Source: Chitinophagaceae bacterium DXS
Lineage (GTDB): Bacteria > Bacteroidota > Bacteroidia > Chitinophagales > Chitinophagaceae
Length of the DNA stretch: 64,000 nucleotides
Assembly (NCBI GenBank): GCA_030345135.1
Contig: CP128386.1
Coordinates: 7,115,001 to 7,179,000 of the forward strand
Reading direction: 5' to 3'
Shown: piece after piece, positions 1-9,030 of the stretch
Numbering within the stretch: the first letter of the stretch is position 1
How the letters are laid out: each line of letters starts with the position of its first letter
Notes under the pieces: model-generated
What the model saw: only the letters and a program-made list of their open reading frames with translations
Database searches by the model: none
What the model was told of the DNA's origin: nothing
Program-made: the position numbers and the translations under genes

Positions 1-1488
1 ATTTTTATCTGCCTGCTGCTGGCATCAACAGCATGCTGTCAAAAGACGGAAGCAAAAGACAAACCCAATATCATCCTGATCCTTGCCGATGACCTGGGCC
101 ATAACGATCTTTCAACATACGGCAATAAAGACATTCCCACACCCAATATCGATCAACTGGCCAGTGAGGGAGTCCGCTTCACAAACGGCTATTGCTCATC
201 GCCAATTTGCAGCCCTTCACGTGCAGGATTAATGACTGGTCGTTACCAACAGAGATTTGGATTTGAGTTCCAGGAGAGAGATGATCCGATCGGAAAATAT
301 ACGATCTGGCAAAAAGCCGCATTTGTCCAACGGGCTATGCGGGAGGGCGATCATGTAGATTTCAACAAAAATACAAACGGTCCTCCCAATGGTTTACCTG
401 AACAGGAAATCAGCATTGCATCACTGTTAAAAAAAGAAAGATATCACACTGCTGTCATCGGCAAATGGAATCTCGGTCATTCCAACTATCAAATTCCATC
501 AGCAAAAGGTTTTGATTATTTCTATGGATTCTATTCTGCAGCCGGATTATACGCGGACAAAAAAGATACTTCCATCTACAACAAAAAACTAGACGACATT
601 CTTGATCCGGCAGTATGGTATAGGGAAGGTAATAGTGAGATCAGAAGAAATGACAGCGTTGTAACGGAAAAAAGATACCTGACATTCGCGTTTGCAGATG
701 AAGCAACCAACTACATCCGCCGGCAAAAGGATAGCACATTTTTTCTTTACCTGGCTTTCAATGCACCACATACGCCTTTTCAGGCCCCAAAAGAAATAGT
801 GAGCAGATTTTCCAATGTTGAAGATGAAACCAAAAGAGTATACTACGCAATGATCACGGCATTGGACGAGGCAATTGGAAAAGTGCTGAAAACGCTCGAA
901 GAAACAGGTATCGCTAAAAACACGCTGATCATCTTTGCGAGCGATAACGGTGGAGCAACATATACCCTGGCCACAGATAATGAACCGCTCAAAGGAGGCA
1001 AGATGTCACACTTTGATGGAGGACTTAAAGTACCGCTTATTATTAGTTATCCGGCTAAAATCAACGGAGGTGGCATTTATGATTACCCTGTAAGCCTTCT
1101 CGATATTTTACCTACCTGCGTGTCAGCTGCGAATGGCTCCCTGCCTAACGCGGCCAGCATTGACGGAGTTGATCTCATTCCTTATTTAAACGGAGCAAAC
1201 AAAAACAGGCCTCATCCAACTTTGTACTGGCGCAATGGCTATTCCAAAGCGATCAGAAAAGATGATCTTAAACTCTATGTTAATGAGAAGGAAAAAATAA
1301 TCTTTCTTTATGATCTTTCAAAGGATCCCTATGAGCGCGAAGACCTGAGTAATATGCAGCCCGAAAAAGTAAAAGAGCTTGAAAATGAGCTAAAAAAGTG
1401 GGAACAGCATCTCGCTCAACCGTTATGGAAAAGCAGATTTCAATACAAGCTGAAGGTGCGGGACCGGAAATTTATATTTCCAACCTGA
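1..1488 (+). CDS. Sulfatase lipoprotein, 5' truncated by window edge
   Basis: The frame is open from base 1, so the start codon lies outside the window; the first in-frame ATG (232) is too late because it would remove the active site. Visible residues 1-15 are the end of a hydrophobic signal ending in a lipobox-like STAC-C, suggesting an outer-membrane or periplasmic lipoprotein. The metal-binding stretch ILADDLGH follows. The type I sulfatase motif C-S-P-S-R is encoded at 208-222, with the Cys at 208-210 expected to become formylglycine. NAPHTPF, SDNGG and a C-terminal sulfatase region are also present. It should hydrolyse sulfate esters, perhaps on polysaccharides; the substrate cannot be told. 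No FGE maturase is visible here. Confidence 0.93.
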   Translation: MFICLLLASTACCQKTEAKDKPNIILILADDLGHNDLSTYGNKDIPTPNIDQLASEGVRFTNGYCSSPICSPSRAGLMTGRYQQRFGFEFQERDDPIGKYTIWQKAAFVQRAMREGDHVDFNKNTNGPPNGLPEQEISIASLLKKERYHTAVIGKWNLGHSNYQIPSAKGFDYFYGFYSAAGLYADKKDTSIYNKKLDDILDPAVWYREGNSEIRRNDSVVTEKRYLTFAFADEATNYIRRQKDSTFFLYLAFNAPHTPFQAPKEIVSRFSNVEDETKRVYYAMITALDEAIGKVLKTLEETGIAKNTLIIFASDNGGATYTLATDNEPLKGGKMSHFDGGLKVPLIISYPAKINGGGIYDYPVSLLDILPTCVSAANGSLPNAASIDGVDLIPYLNGANKNRPHPTLYWRNGYSKAIRKDDLKLYVNEKEKIIFLYDLSKDPYEREDLSNMQPEKVKELENELKKWEQHLAQPLWKSRFQYKLKVRDRKFIFPT

Positions 1489-1568
1489 TCCTGTATCAGA
1501 ATTTGCTGGAAAGAAGATTTCTAATCATTTATCTTGCGCACTATAAATTTCATTTTAATTGGTGATAC

Positions 1569-2075
1569 ATGAAAGGATTGTTTATATACCGGTTTTTGGG
1601 CTTTTTTGTGAACATTGGAGCGTTTATGATGGCATTTATGCTTTTTGGAATGATCTCTTTTGCATTCCGCAACCCAGCGTTATTGTTGTATTCAGCGTTG
1701 ATGTTGTGTGTTGTTCTTTACGCATGGTTTGTGAATAAATTCTTTGTGAGAGTAATTGTAAGAAAAGAACCAACAACTTTTAAGCATCGAGATTGGATAC
1801 GGGTTAATTCAATAGTCTGCCTCGTTTTCGCAACGCTGTCAATTTTATCCTGTGCAGCATACTTACTTAACCCATCAATGCCGCACGACCTTGTGGCACA
1901 GTTTAACAACCAGGTTGACCCCACAGCCAAAATTGATCCTAAAATGCTGGAAAAAGCTGTTAAGCAACTGGTTTGGGGCATGGTTATTTTCTTCTTGATC
2001 CTTGTTGCCCACATTTTATGGACCTATGATCTGCTGAGAAGATATCGCAGCCATTTTCAGGAACCACAGAGCTAG
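1569..2075 (+). CDS. Four-helix membrane protein, unknown function
   Basis: I do not recognise a family. The 168-residue product has about four hydrophobic segments: roughly residues 5-30, 35-58, 76-98 and 135-160. A charged loop follows segment 2, and a longer extracytoplasmic or cytoplasmic loop lies between segments 3 and 4. It stands alone, 80 bases after the sulfatase and convergent with the transpeptidase-like gene, which it overlaps by 4 bases at the stop codons. A near-consensus Bacteroidota -7 element (TATCTTGC) lies at 1530-1537. The function is unknown; it is probably an inner-membrane protein. Confidence 0.75.
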   Translation: MKGLFIYRFLGFFVNIGAFMMAFMLFGMISFAFRNPALLLYSALMLCVVLYAWFVNKFFVRVIVRKEPTTFKHRDWIRVNSIVCLVFATLSILSCAAYLLNPSMPHDLVAQFNNQVDPTAKIDPKMLEKAVKQLVWGMVIFFLILVAHILWTYDLLRRYRSHFQEPQS

Positions 2076-2689
2076 TTTACTATCCATAACAACAGCGGCT
2101 TCTCACTTCCGTCAATGTATGCGGACAGTGCTGCGAGGAATTTATAAGACACCATCGCGCAACCTTTGCTATTGCACGTATACACGGGATAAGAAGCGAC
2201 ATCGGGGACGCAACCATACGCATGCAATACAACCGCACGTTGATACGCGTTACTGTTGGTTTTATCTAATCCATGCAATTTGTAGGCACTGCCGAATTGT
2301 CCTTTGTATTTGCCGCCAATTTTATATTTACCCAAACTGCTGCAGTTGCTGTTGGGTTTATTTGAAAAACTGGCATTGATGGCATACAAGGAAGCACCGC
2401 AACCGTGCGCCACAAGTCCGCGTTTCAAAATTTTCTTTTGCTTAAGGTCTACAACAGCAAATCTCGGCAAACCGCTGTGCATGGAAAGATCTGCAAAAAA
2501 TACAATCTCCTCATTCAATCCATTGCCATGATTAAATACGATTGCTAATTTGATCAAACTATCCAGCTTATTTGCAGGAAACTCATTTCTTAAAGAGTCA
2601 TTGGCAGAAAAAGCATGTACTGGTTTAGCGTCTTTGCCGAATCCTTTGCATCCTGCAAAGATCAACACCAGGATTACTGTATATTTCAT
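2072..2689 (-). CDS. Murein L,D-transpeptidase-like lipoprotein (YkuD_2 type)
   Basis: I start at the ATG at 2689, which gives a short lipoprotein signal (MKYTVILVLIFAGC). The longer frame up to 2746 would bury this signal behind 19 residues. The C-terminal half carries the features of the Bacteroidota YkuD_2 (L,D-transpeptidase catalytic domain) family: HGCG, a conserved S-LG-Y-IGG block, KLHGLD, and the HAYGC...CNSKGC segment that should hold the catalytic Cys. The expected role is cross-linking or editing of peptidoglycan, or attachment of proteins to it, in the periplasm. The family assignment is by motif recognition; activity is inferred. Confidence 0.82.
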   Translation of the reverse strand: MKYTVILVLIFAGCKGFGKDAKPVHAFSANDSLRNEFPANKLDSLIKLAIVFNHGNGLNEEIVFFADLSMHSGLPRFAVVDLKQKKILKRGLVAHGCGASLYAINASFSNKPNSNCSSLGKYKIGGKYKGQFGSAYKLHGLDKTNSNAYQRAVVLHAYGCVPDVASYPVYTCNSKGCAMVSYKFLAALSAYIDGSEKPLLLWIVN

Positions 2690-2921
2690 AAGGGTCTTAA
2701 TATTTATAAGACTAATGATTCCGTTCTTTAAACAAAAGCAAAACATTGTTAATCCGGAACCAGTTTCGCTTTGGCAATTGTGTCATTAAGTTATTGAAAG
2801 TTTCTTTTGATAGCCTTCAACGGTATCCGCGGCAATCTAATCCCGATCATTTTATAACGTCACCTGATTTTCTTGCTAAATATTTGAGTAAGTTGCCGTC
2901 AAATTCCATAAAACTTTTTTT

Positions 2922-4196
2922 ATGCAACCATTGGCTGAAAGAATGCGCCCCGGAAGTTTAGAAGATTTGGTGGGCCAGGAGCACCTTGCGGGCAAGGGAA
3001 GTATTTTAAGAACAGCTATAGAAAGTGGACACATTCCGTCGATGATCCTGTGGGGACCGCCGGGCACGGGTAAAACCACCATTGCCAATATTATCGCACA
3101 TACCTTGAATGTTCCTTACTACCAGCTCAGTGCGATCAGCAGTGGCGTGAAAGAAGTAAGGGAAGTGATTGAAACGGCTAAGCTCCAACAGAATGCCATC
3201 CTGTTCATTGATGAAATTCACCGGTTTAATAAGAGCCAGCAAGATGCATTACTCGGCGCTGTTGAAAAAGGCACTATCACATTGATTGGCGCCACCACCG
3301 AAAATCCGTCATTTGAAGTAAACTCGGCATTGTTAAGCAGATGCCAGGTATATGTTTTAAAAGCACTTGATGAATCTGGCCTTGTACGCCTGTTGCACCT
3401 GGCAATGGCCAAAGACTCTCAGATTCAACAGCATCATATTGAATTGAAAGACACCGCGGCCCTGATCAATATATCCGGCGGCGATGCAAGGAAACTGTTG
3501 AACCTTTTTGAACTTGTTGTGACATCAGCTCCTTCAAATAAGAAAAATGAAACAGGAGCAATTGAGATCACAGACGAGCTTGTGATGAATGTTGCGCAGA
3601 AAAAAGTGGCGCTTTATGATAAGCAGGGAGAGCAGCACTATGATATTATTTCTGCCTTTATAAAAAGCATGCGTGGCAGTGACCCCAATGGAGCGGTATA
3701 CTGGCTGGCGCGAATGATTGAAGGTGGCGAGGATGTAAAATTTATTGCCCGGCGCATGGTCATTTTTTCAAGTGAAGATATCGGCAATGCCAATCCAAAT
3801 GCACTGTTGCTGGCAAATGCGACTTTTGATGCGGTGAATAAAATTGGATATCCTGAAGCTCGGATCATCCTCTCCCAATGCGCCGTTTATCTGGCGTCAT
3901 CCGTTAAGAGTAACGCCTCTTATGAAGCAATTGGCAGCGCACTCGCGGCGGTGAAACAATACGGCGACTTGCCTGTTCCTCTCCACATTCGCAATGCACC
4001 AACCGGATTGATGAAAGATCTCAATTATGGTAAAGGCTATAAGTACAGTCATTCTTTTGAAGGAAATTTTGCAGAACAGGAATACCTGCCTGACAAACTA
4101 AGTGGAACAGCTTTTTATGAACCCGGCAAAAATGCACGCGAAGAAGAGCAACGTAAGTTTTTACGGGGTTTGTGGAAAGAGAAGTATGGGTATTAA
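2922..4196 (+). CDS. rarA: Replication-associated recombination protein A (AAA+ ATPase)
   Basis: This 424-residue protein is the full length expected for RarA/MgsA. Walker A GPPGTGKT is at about residues 45-52, Walker B FIDEIH at about 95-100, sensor-type residues follow ([19 protein letters not shown]), and the C-terminal MgsA tetramerisation domain ([30 protein letters not shown]) is intact. RarA acts at stalled replication forks and single-strand gaps in the cytoplasm. It is monocistronic and convergent with the following minus-strand pair, with only 5 bases between the stops. Confidence 0.97.
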   Translation: MQPLAERMRPGSLEDLVGQEHLAGKGSILRTAIESGHIPSMILWGPPGTGKTTIANIIAHTLNVPYYQLSAISSGVKEVREVIETAKLQQNAILFIDEIHRFNKSQQDALLGAVEKGTITLIGATTENPSFEVNSALLSRCQVYVLKALDESGLVRLLHLAMAKDSQIQQHHIELKDTAALINISGGDARKLLNLFELVVTSAPSNKKNETGAIEITDELVMNVAQKKVALYDKQGEQHYDIISAFIKSMRGSDPNGAVYWLARMIEGGEDVKFIARRMVIFSSEDIGNANPNALLLANATFDAVNKIGYPEARIILSQCAVYLASSVKSNASYEAIGSALAAVKQYGDLPVPLHIRNAPTGLMKDLNYGKGYKYSHSFEGNFAEQEYLPDKLSGTAFYEPGKNAREEEQRKFLRGLWKEKYGY

Positions 4197-4201
4197 GTAT
4201 A

Positions 4202-5017
4202 TTAGAATAGAGTCATTTGGTTCTGTTTACCAGGATGAAAAGTTCCTATAATGATGAACGGGTTAGGTGCCATCAAATGAAATTCTCTTGTTGTTCCAAG
4301 AAATAAATAAAGATCTTTCGTTTTAGCAAAATCACCGAAATACTTGCTACGAATATCTTCACAGGCTTTCGTTTCGTCGCCTTCATGCTTTTTGACACAA
4401 CGCCAGAAAAGTGCCCCTATTTCCCAGTCTTCAATCATCATGATTCTTTCGATGTTGTCATCGCTTATGAACTTATAAGAGAATTTGTACGGTAGCTTCC
4501 GGACCACTTCAAATGGATTTTCTGAATCCTGAAAAAGATTTAACTGGCTGGCCTTTGCTTTTAACTGATCAAGTTTAAGCATATCCCATTGTCGCTCTAC
4601 CGGTTCACTTTTAAAATCTAAAATAGCTCTGGGCTTTAAAACCGCAAGAGAAGTATATTTTGTGCGGTCTTTGGCGTGTTTGATTAAAACGCTCATATCA
4701 CTGTAAACATTTTTAAGAACTATTTCTTTCCTTAACCGCCAACAGTCACCTGTTTCAACATGCCCAATGATCTTAAATCCCGGAGATTTGAGTTTATGGC
4801 TTTCGGAGCGAAAATCAGCTATGTTCTTTTCAACATCCACTTCTATCCAGTCATATTTACGGTATTGTTGCTCATACTCGAGCTTGCGAAAAGGGATCGG
4901 GTAAATTCTTATCCAGGTACCATCTTCAAGAAAACCTGCAGTACACACAAGTTCATCGTATTTTGTTGAAAGGGTTGGGTAAGTTTTAACCGCAATTAAA
5001 ACTTTTTTAAGGGCCAT
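4202..5017 (-). CDS. Unknown protein partnered with DUF488 gene
   Basis: I do not recognise a named family with certainty. The 271-residue product is soluble, without a signal or membrane segment, and rich in predicted beta strands in its first half (KKVLIAVKTYP, VCTAGFLEDGTWIRIYPIPF, DWIEVDVEK). The C-terminal part contains GALFWRC, EDIRSKYFGDFAKTKDLYLFLGTT and PFIIIGTF. It lies 2 bases downstream of the DUF488 gene in one transcript, so the two are probably translated together and act together. The strand pattern could fit an OB-like nucleic-acid-binding fold, but that is inference only. Confidence 0.75.
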   Translation of the reverse strand: MALKKVLIAVKTYPTLSTKYDELVCTAGFLEDGTWIRIYPIPFRKLEYEQQYRKYDWIEVDVEKNIADFRSESHKLKSPGFKIIGHVETGDCWRLRKEIVLKNVYSDMSVLIKHAKDRTKYTSLAVLKPRAILDFKSEPVERQWDMLKLDQLKAKASQLNLFQDSENPFEVVRKLPYKFSYKFISDDNIERIMMIEDWEIGALFWRCVKKHEGDETKACEDIRSKYFGDFAKTKDLYLFLGTTREFHLMAPNPFIIIGTFHPGKQNQMTLF

Positions 5018-5019
5018 AG

Positions 5020-5904
5020 TTATAAATGTTCTATCTCATATCGCCACATAGAAAGTTTAGTAATTGATTCAGCTAAATGTTTTCTGTGGCATTGGCAAAT
5101 ATCTGCCTCGAAGCAAGTTAATGCAATTCGCTTTTTCTTTTGCAATAATTTTAATATATGTTCCTGAACGCCGACCGTCTCTTTCAAGTTGTGTTGTTTA
5201 TAAATTTGGAAGAGTTGATCATAATCTTCCTGCGTTTTCAATGTACGTCGTTGATCAGATTGTATGCCTACTTCAGGAAGGTGGACATATTCGATACCTA
5301 AACTGGCAACAAATTTTGCGAGCTGACTTTTTGAAAATCCAAATTTCATGCTGATTGGATTATTCCTTACGTCCACAAGCATTTTCACGTCGTTTTTAAT
5401 CAATTTGTTTAGATATGTCTCCAATGAAACTCCCTCGTACCCTATTGTGTACAATATCGTTTTCTCGCTATAAGGTTTTCTTTGCTTGACAGTTTTATAG
5501 TCAGTCTCTGTTAATATTTCTTTTGTTTTAATGCTGTTGATAGCATAATAGCCATAATTTAAGTAGGTGAACTTCATCAACTCATCAACAGATAAATTCT
5601 CAAAGGAACCTTTTACTTCTGTTAATATCTTCTTATCATCTTCTTTAAGTGTTGCGAAATAATCAACTGCGCACTTTTTAGTAAAGTGGTTTTTATCTTC
5701 TTCCAGGTAACCACGCTTTACCATTGCAGAAAGGTCTGCATTTGCTGAAAAGGAATAGCAGCCATATAAATAAGGAACAAAATCGTAAGATGCAGATGTT
5801 TGTCTTTCCGAAATCAGAAAAAGTAGTTTTTGCAGTGAAATTTTATGTAATCTGCCATCGCATATTTGCAACAATGCTAGTATGATCTTTCGTCTATAAA
5901 ACAT
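5020..5904 (-). CDS. DUF488 protein with N-terminal winged-helix-like domain
   Basis: Two regions are visible. Residues 1-140 look like a helical DNA-binding or Panacea/SocA-like domain (LQKLLFLISE, DLSAMVKRGYLEED). From about residue 150 the DUF488 domain is clear: TIGYEG, LVDVRNNPISMKFGFSK, EYVHLPEVGI and the signature CFEADICQCHRKHLAE. DUF488 proteins are common but biochemically undefined. This gene leads a two-gene unit with the 271-residue protein at 4202-5017. The fused architecture and tight pairing suggest a stress or defence module; that is inference. Confidence 0.85.
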   Translation of the reverse strand: MFYRRKIILALLQICDGRLHKISLQKLLFLISERQTSASYDFVPYLYGCYSFSANADLSAMVKRGYLEEDKNHFTKKCAVDYFATLKEDDKKILTEVKGSFENLSVDELMKFTYLNYGYYAINSIKTKEILTETDYKTVKQRKPYSEKTILYTIGYEGVSLETYLNKLIKNDVKMLVDVRNNPISMKFGFSKSQLAKFVASLGIEYVHLPEVGIQSDQRRTLKTQEDYDQLFQIYKQHNLKETVGVQEHILKLLQKKKRIALTCFEADICQCHRKHLAESITKLSMWRYEIEHL

Positions 5905-6006
5905 GATGCGAATGTAGACAAATTAAAATCAGTCTTAATCTGTTCCATAAATAATTAAACCGTAGACAACTTGTTTATTTGACAGGAGTTTTTGCAGACC
6001 TTCGTT

Positions 6007-6276
6007 TTACCCCCGCGTTATCTCAAAACCATCAAACTGCTCCTCCGGTCTTTCAGTAACAACAACATCTTCAACTCTTGCTCTTGCCGGTCCTTTGCGG
6101 CACCAATTGACAAAATCAAGCACATCATCTTTGTTTCCGCAAACAACGGCTTCTACATTCTCGCCAGCATTTTTTATCCAGCCGGTCAATCCAAGCTTGT
6201 CGGCAACGTCTTTGGCGGACGCACGGTAAAAGACACCCTGAACCTTTCCTTTTATCAACAAATGAACAGTGTACAT
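6007..6276 (-). CDS. acyP: Acylphosphatase
   Basis: The ATG at 6276 gives an 89-residue protein, the usual acylphosphatase length; the frame runs further upstream but that extension has no counterpart in the family. The active-site segment is clear: VQGVFYRASAKDVADKLGLTGWIKN, containing the catalytic Arg (of VQGVFYR) and Asn (of WIKN). The C-terminal FDGF-EI motif is also present. It hydrolyses acyl phosphates such as carbamoyl phosphate and 1,3-bisphosphoglycerate in the cytoplasm. It appears monocistronic, with 104 bases between it and the DUF488 promoter side. Confidence 0.94.
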   Translation of the reverse strand: MYTVHLLIKGKVQGVFYRASAKDVADKLGLTGWIKNAGENVEAVVCGNKDDVLDFVNWCRKGPARARVEDVVVTERPEEQFDGFEITRG

Positions 6277-6431
6277 ATTCTGAATTAATGGGTAAGTGCT
6301 AATTAAGACACAATTAAAAATAAAATCAACATAAAAGCAAGCGTTCCCGCGCTCAAAAAGTGGCACAATCTTTTATTAATTACTTAATAGAGGCAGTCTT
6401 AAGACGCCTCAATACATAAAATAATCTGTAT

Positions 6432-6596
6432 ATGAAACCATTATATCATTTTTTATTAATAATGTGTGTGATCCTGGTAGGAGGATGTTCTGCAATAGCA
6501 GGTATATTTAAGGCGGGTATGTGGACCGGTATTCTAATCGTTGTGGTGGTAGTAGGCGTAGTTATCTGGCTCATTACAAAATCAGGCAATAAATAA
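6432..6596 (+). CDS. Small lipoprotein/membrane protein (54 aa)
   Basis: A short frame encodes 54 residues. The N-terminus is a lipoprotein signal with lipobox LVGGC (Cys19). A short linker (SAIAGIFKAGMWTG) follows, then one strongly hydrophobic helix (ILIVVVVVGVVIWLI) and a basic tail. Small proteins with GIFKAGMWTG followed by a helix recur in Bacteroidota and are often mislabelled phosphatidate cytidylyltransferase; the length rules out that enzyme. The gene stands alone between acyP and the ABC-F gene. The role is unknown. Confidence 0.7.
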   Translation: MKPLYHFLLIMCVILVGGCSAIAGIFKAGMWTGILIVVVVVGVVIWLITKSGNK

Positions 6597-6727
6597 CAAT
6601 CCTAACGAATAATCAATCTTAACCATTTCAATATCAATTTGTTGGCATGCTCGGCTTCAAAAGCCGGCTAGTAACATCTTAACTAAACGATATTCATCTA
6701 ATAATTACCCATTCCCCGCATAATCCT

Positions 6728-6735
6728 TACTTTTG
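6728..6735 (+). promoter_or_regulatory. Bacteroidota -7 element before the ABC-F gene
   Basis: TACTTTTG matches the Bacteroidota -7 consensus TAnnTTTG exactly and lies 48 bases before the ATG at 6783. No clear -33 TTG is seen at the expected spacing, so the call rests on the -7 element alone. Confidence 0.6.
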
Positions 6736-6770
6736 CGCCCTCAATCATAATTTCAAGAATAAGTCAATAA

Positions 6771-8408
<1,638 letters not shown>

Positions 8409-8433
8409 TTTAAGTTCTCGAATTATAAAATAC

Positions 8434-8458
8434 AAAGCCACCCAATGAGGTGGCTTTT
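8434..8458 (+). terminator. Rho-independent terminator after ABC-F gene
   Basis: The stem AAAGCCACC/GGTGGCTTT with loop CAATGA is followed by T residues. It lies 26 bases after the ABC-F stop and could serve both strands because an A run precedes the stem. Confidence 0.85.
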
Positions 8459-8512
8459 GTACTTCTGGTCATAGTGTTAGCGACGTCCGACTTACGTGCG
8501 TGCCCTTTGAAT

Positions 8513-8545
8513 AAAAAAGCGCTCCTGTTAAAAGTTGGAACGCTC
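8513..8545 (-). terminator. Terminator for the small secreted Lys/Ala-rich gene
   Basis: On the minus strand a hairpin (AGCG-TTCC side against GGA-CGCT, one mismatch) runs into six T residues (plus-strand A run 8513-8518). It lies 140 bases downstream of the stop of the 65-residue secreted protein. Confidence 0.55.
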
Positions 8546-8684
8546 TGAATTGTCCGATTAATACACTTATACTCTATTCAATGTTGTTTGATATAACGTC
8601 ATTTCGCCGCCGGGCGACCGCTTAAATATTCATCTGTTTCCAGATTTGCCTGGCACCGAAATGAAGTTAATCTACACTGAAAAA

Positions 8685-8882
8685 CTACTTAGTGGCTGGT
8701 TTTTTCTCGGCTTTTTTTTCTGACTTAGCAGCTTTTTTCTCTGCTTTTGCTGTTGAATCTTTCTTTGCTTTTTCTGCGTGCTCTTTCTTGTGTTTAGAAT
8801 CCGCTGAAGGAGTTGGATTTTGTGCATTTGCAACTGCAAGACCTAAAACAAGGGCGGCAACTAATAAGAATTTTGCTTTCAT
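8685..8882 (-). CDS. Small secreted Lys/Ala-rich protein
   Basis: The 65-residue product starts with a clean signal peptide (MKAKFLLVAALVLGLAVANA, cleavage before QNP). The mature part is almost only Lys, Ala, Glu and Ser (KKEHAEKAKKD, AEKKAAKSEKKAEKK), so it is highly basic and probably disordered or helical. Such low-complexity secreted proteins are frequent in Chitinophagaceae and have no known function. The opposite frame at 8692-8898 is a Phe/Ala-rich mirror of this composition and is not a gene. Confidence 0.75.
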   Translation of the reverse strand: MKAKFLLVAALVLGLAVANAQNPTPSADSKHKKEHAEKAKKDSTAKAEKKAAKSEKKAEKKPATK

Positions 8883-8980
8883 GATTTTTTATTTATGAGG
8901 TTAATGAAGTATCAGACCCGCCGTATTTTTATTGGTTTAATTTGTTAAAAAATTTTAGCAATTATTTTTTTGGAGCAATA

Positions 8981-9015
8981 AAAAAGCCACAGACCGAAAA
9001 GATCTATGGCTTTTT
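8981..9015 (-). terminator. Terminator of the M16 peptidase gene
   Basis: The inverted repeat GCCACAGA (8986-8993) / TCTATGGC (9003-9010), one mismatch, is flanked by five A on one side and five T on the other, so it works on either strand. It lies just below the M16 stop at 9031. Confidence 0.75.
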
Positions 9016-9030
9016 CACTGTGGAATATTC

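Noticed and set aside
2119-2531. Plus-strand frames of 75-86 codons
   Set aside because: They lie antisense to the transpeptidase-like lipoprotein and are Cys/His-rich mirror frames.
6650-6680. Small hairpin CTCGGCTT/AAGCCGG as terminator
   Set aside because: No T run on either strand and no gene ends directly before it.
8692-8898. 68-codon plus-strand Phe/Ala-rich frame
   Set aside because: It is the reverse image of a Lys/Ala-rich secreted protein that has a clear signal peptide.
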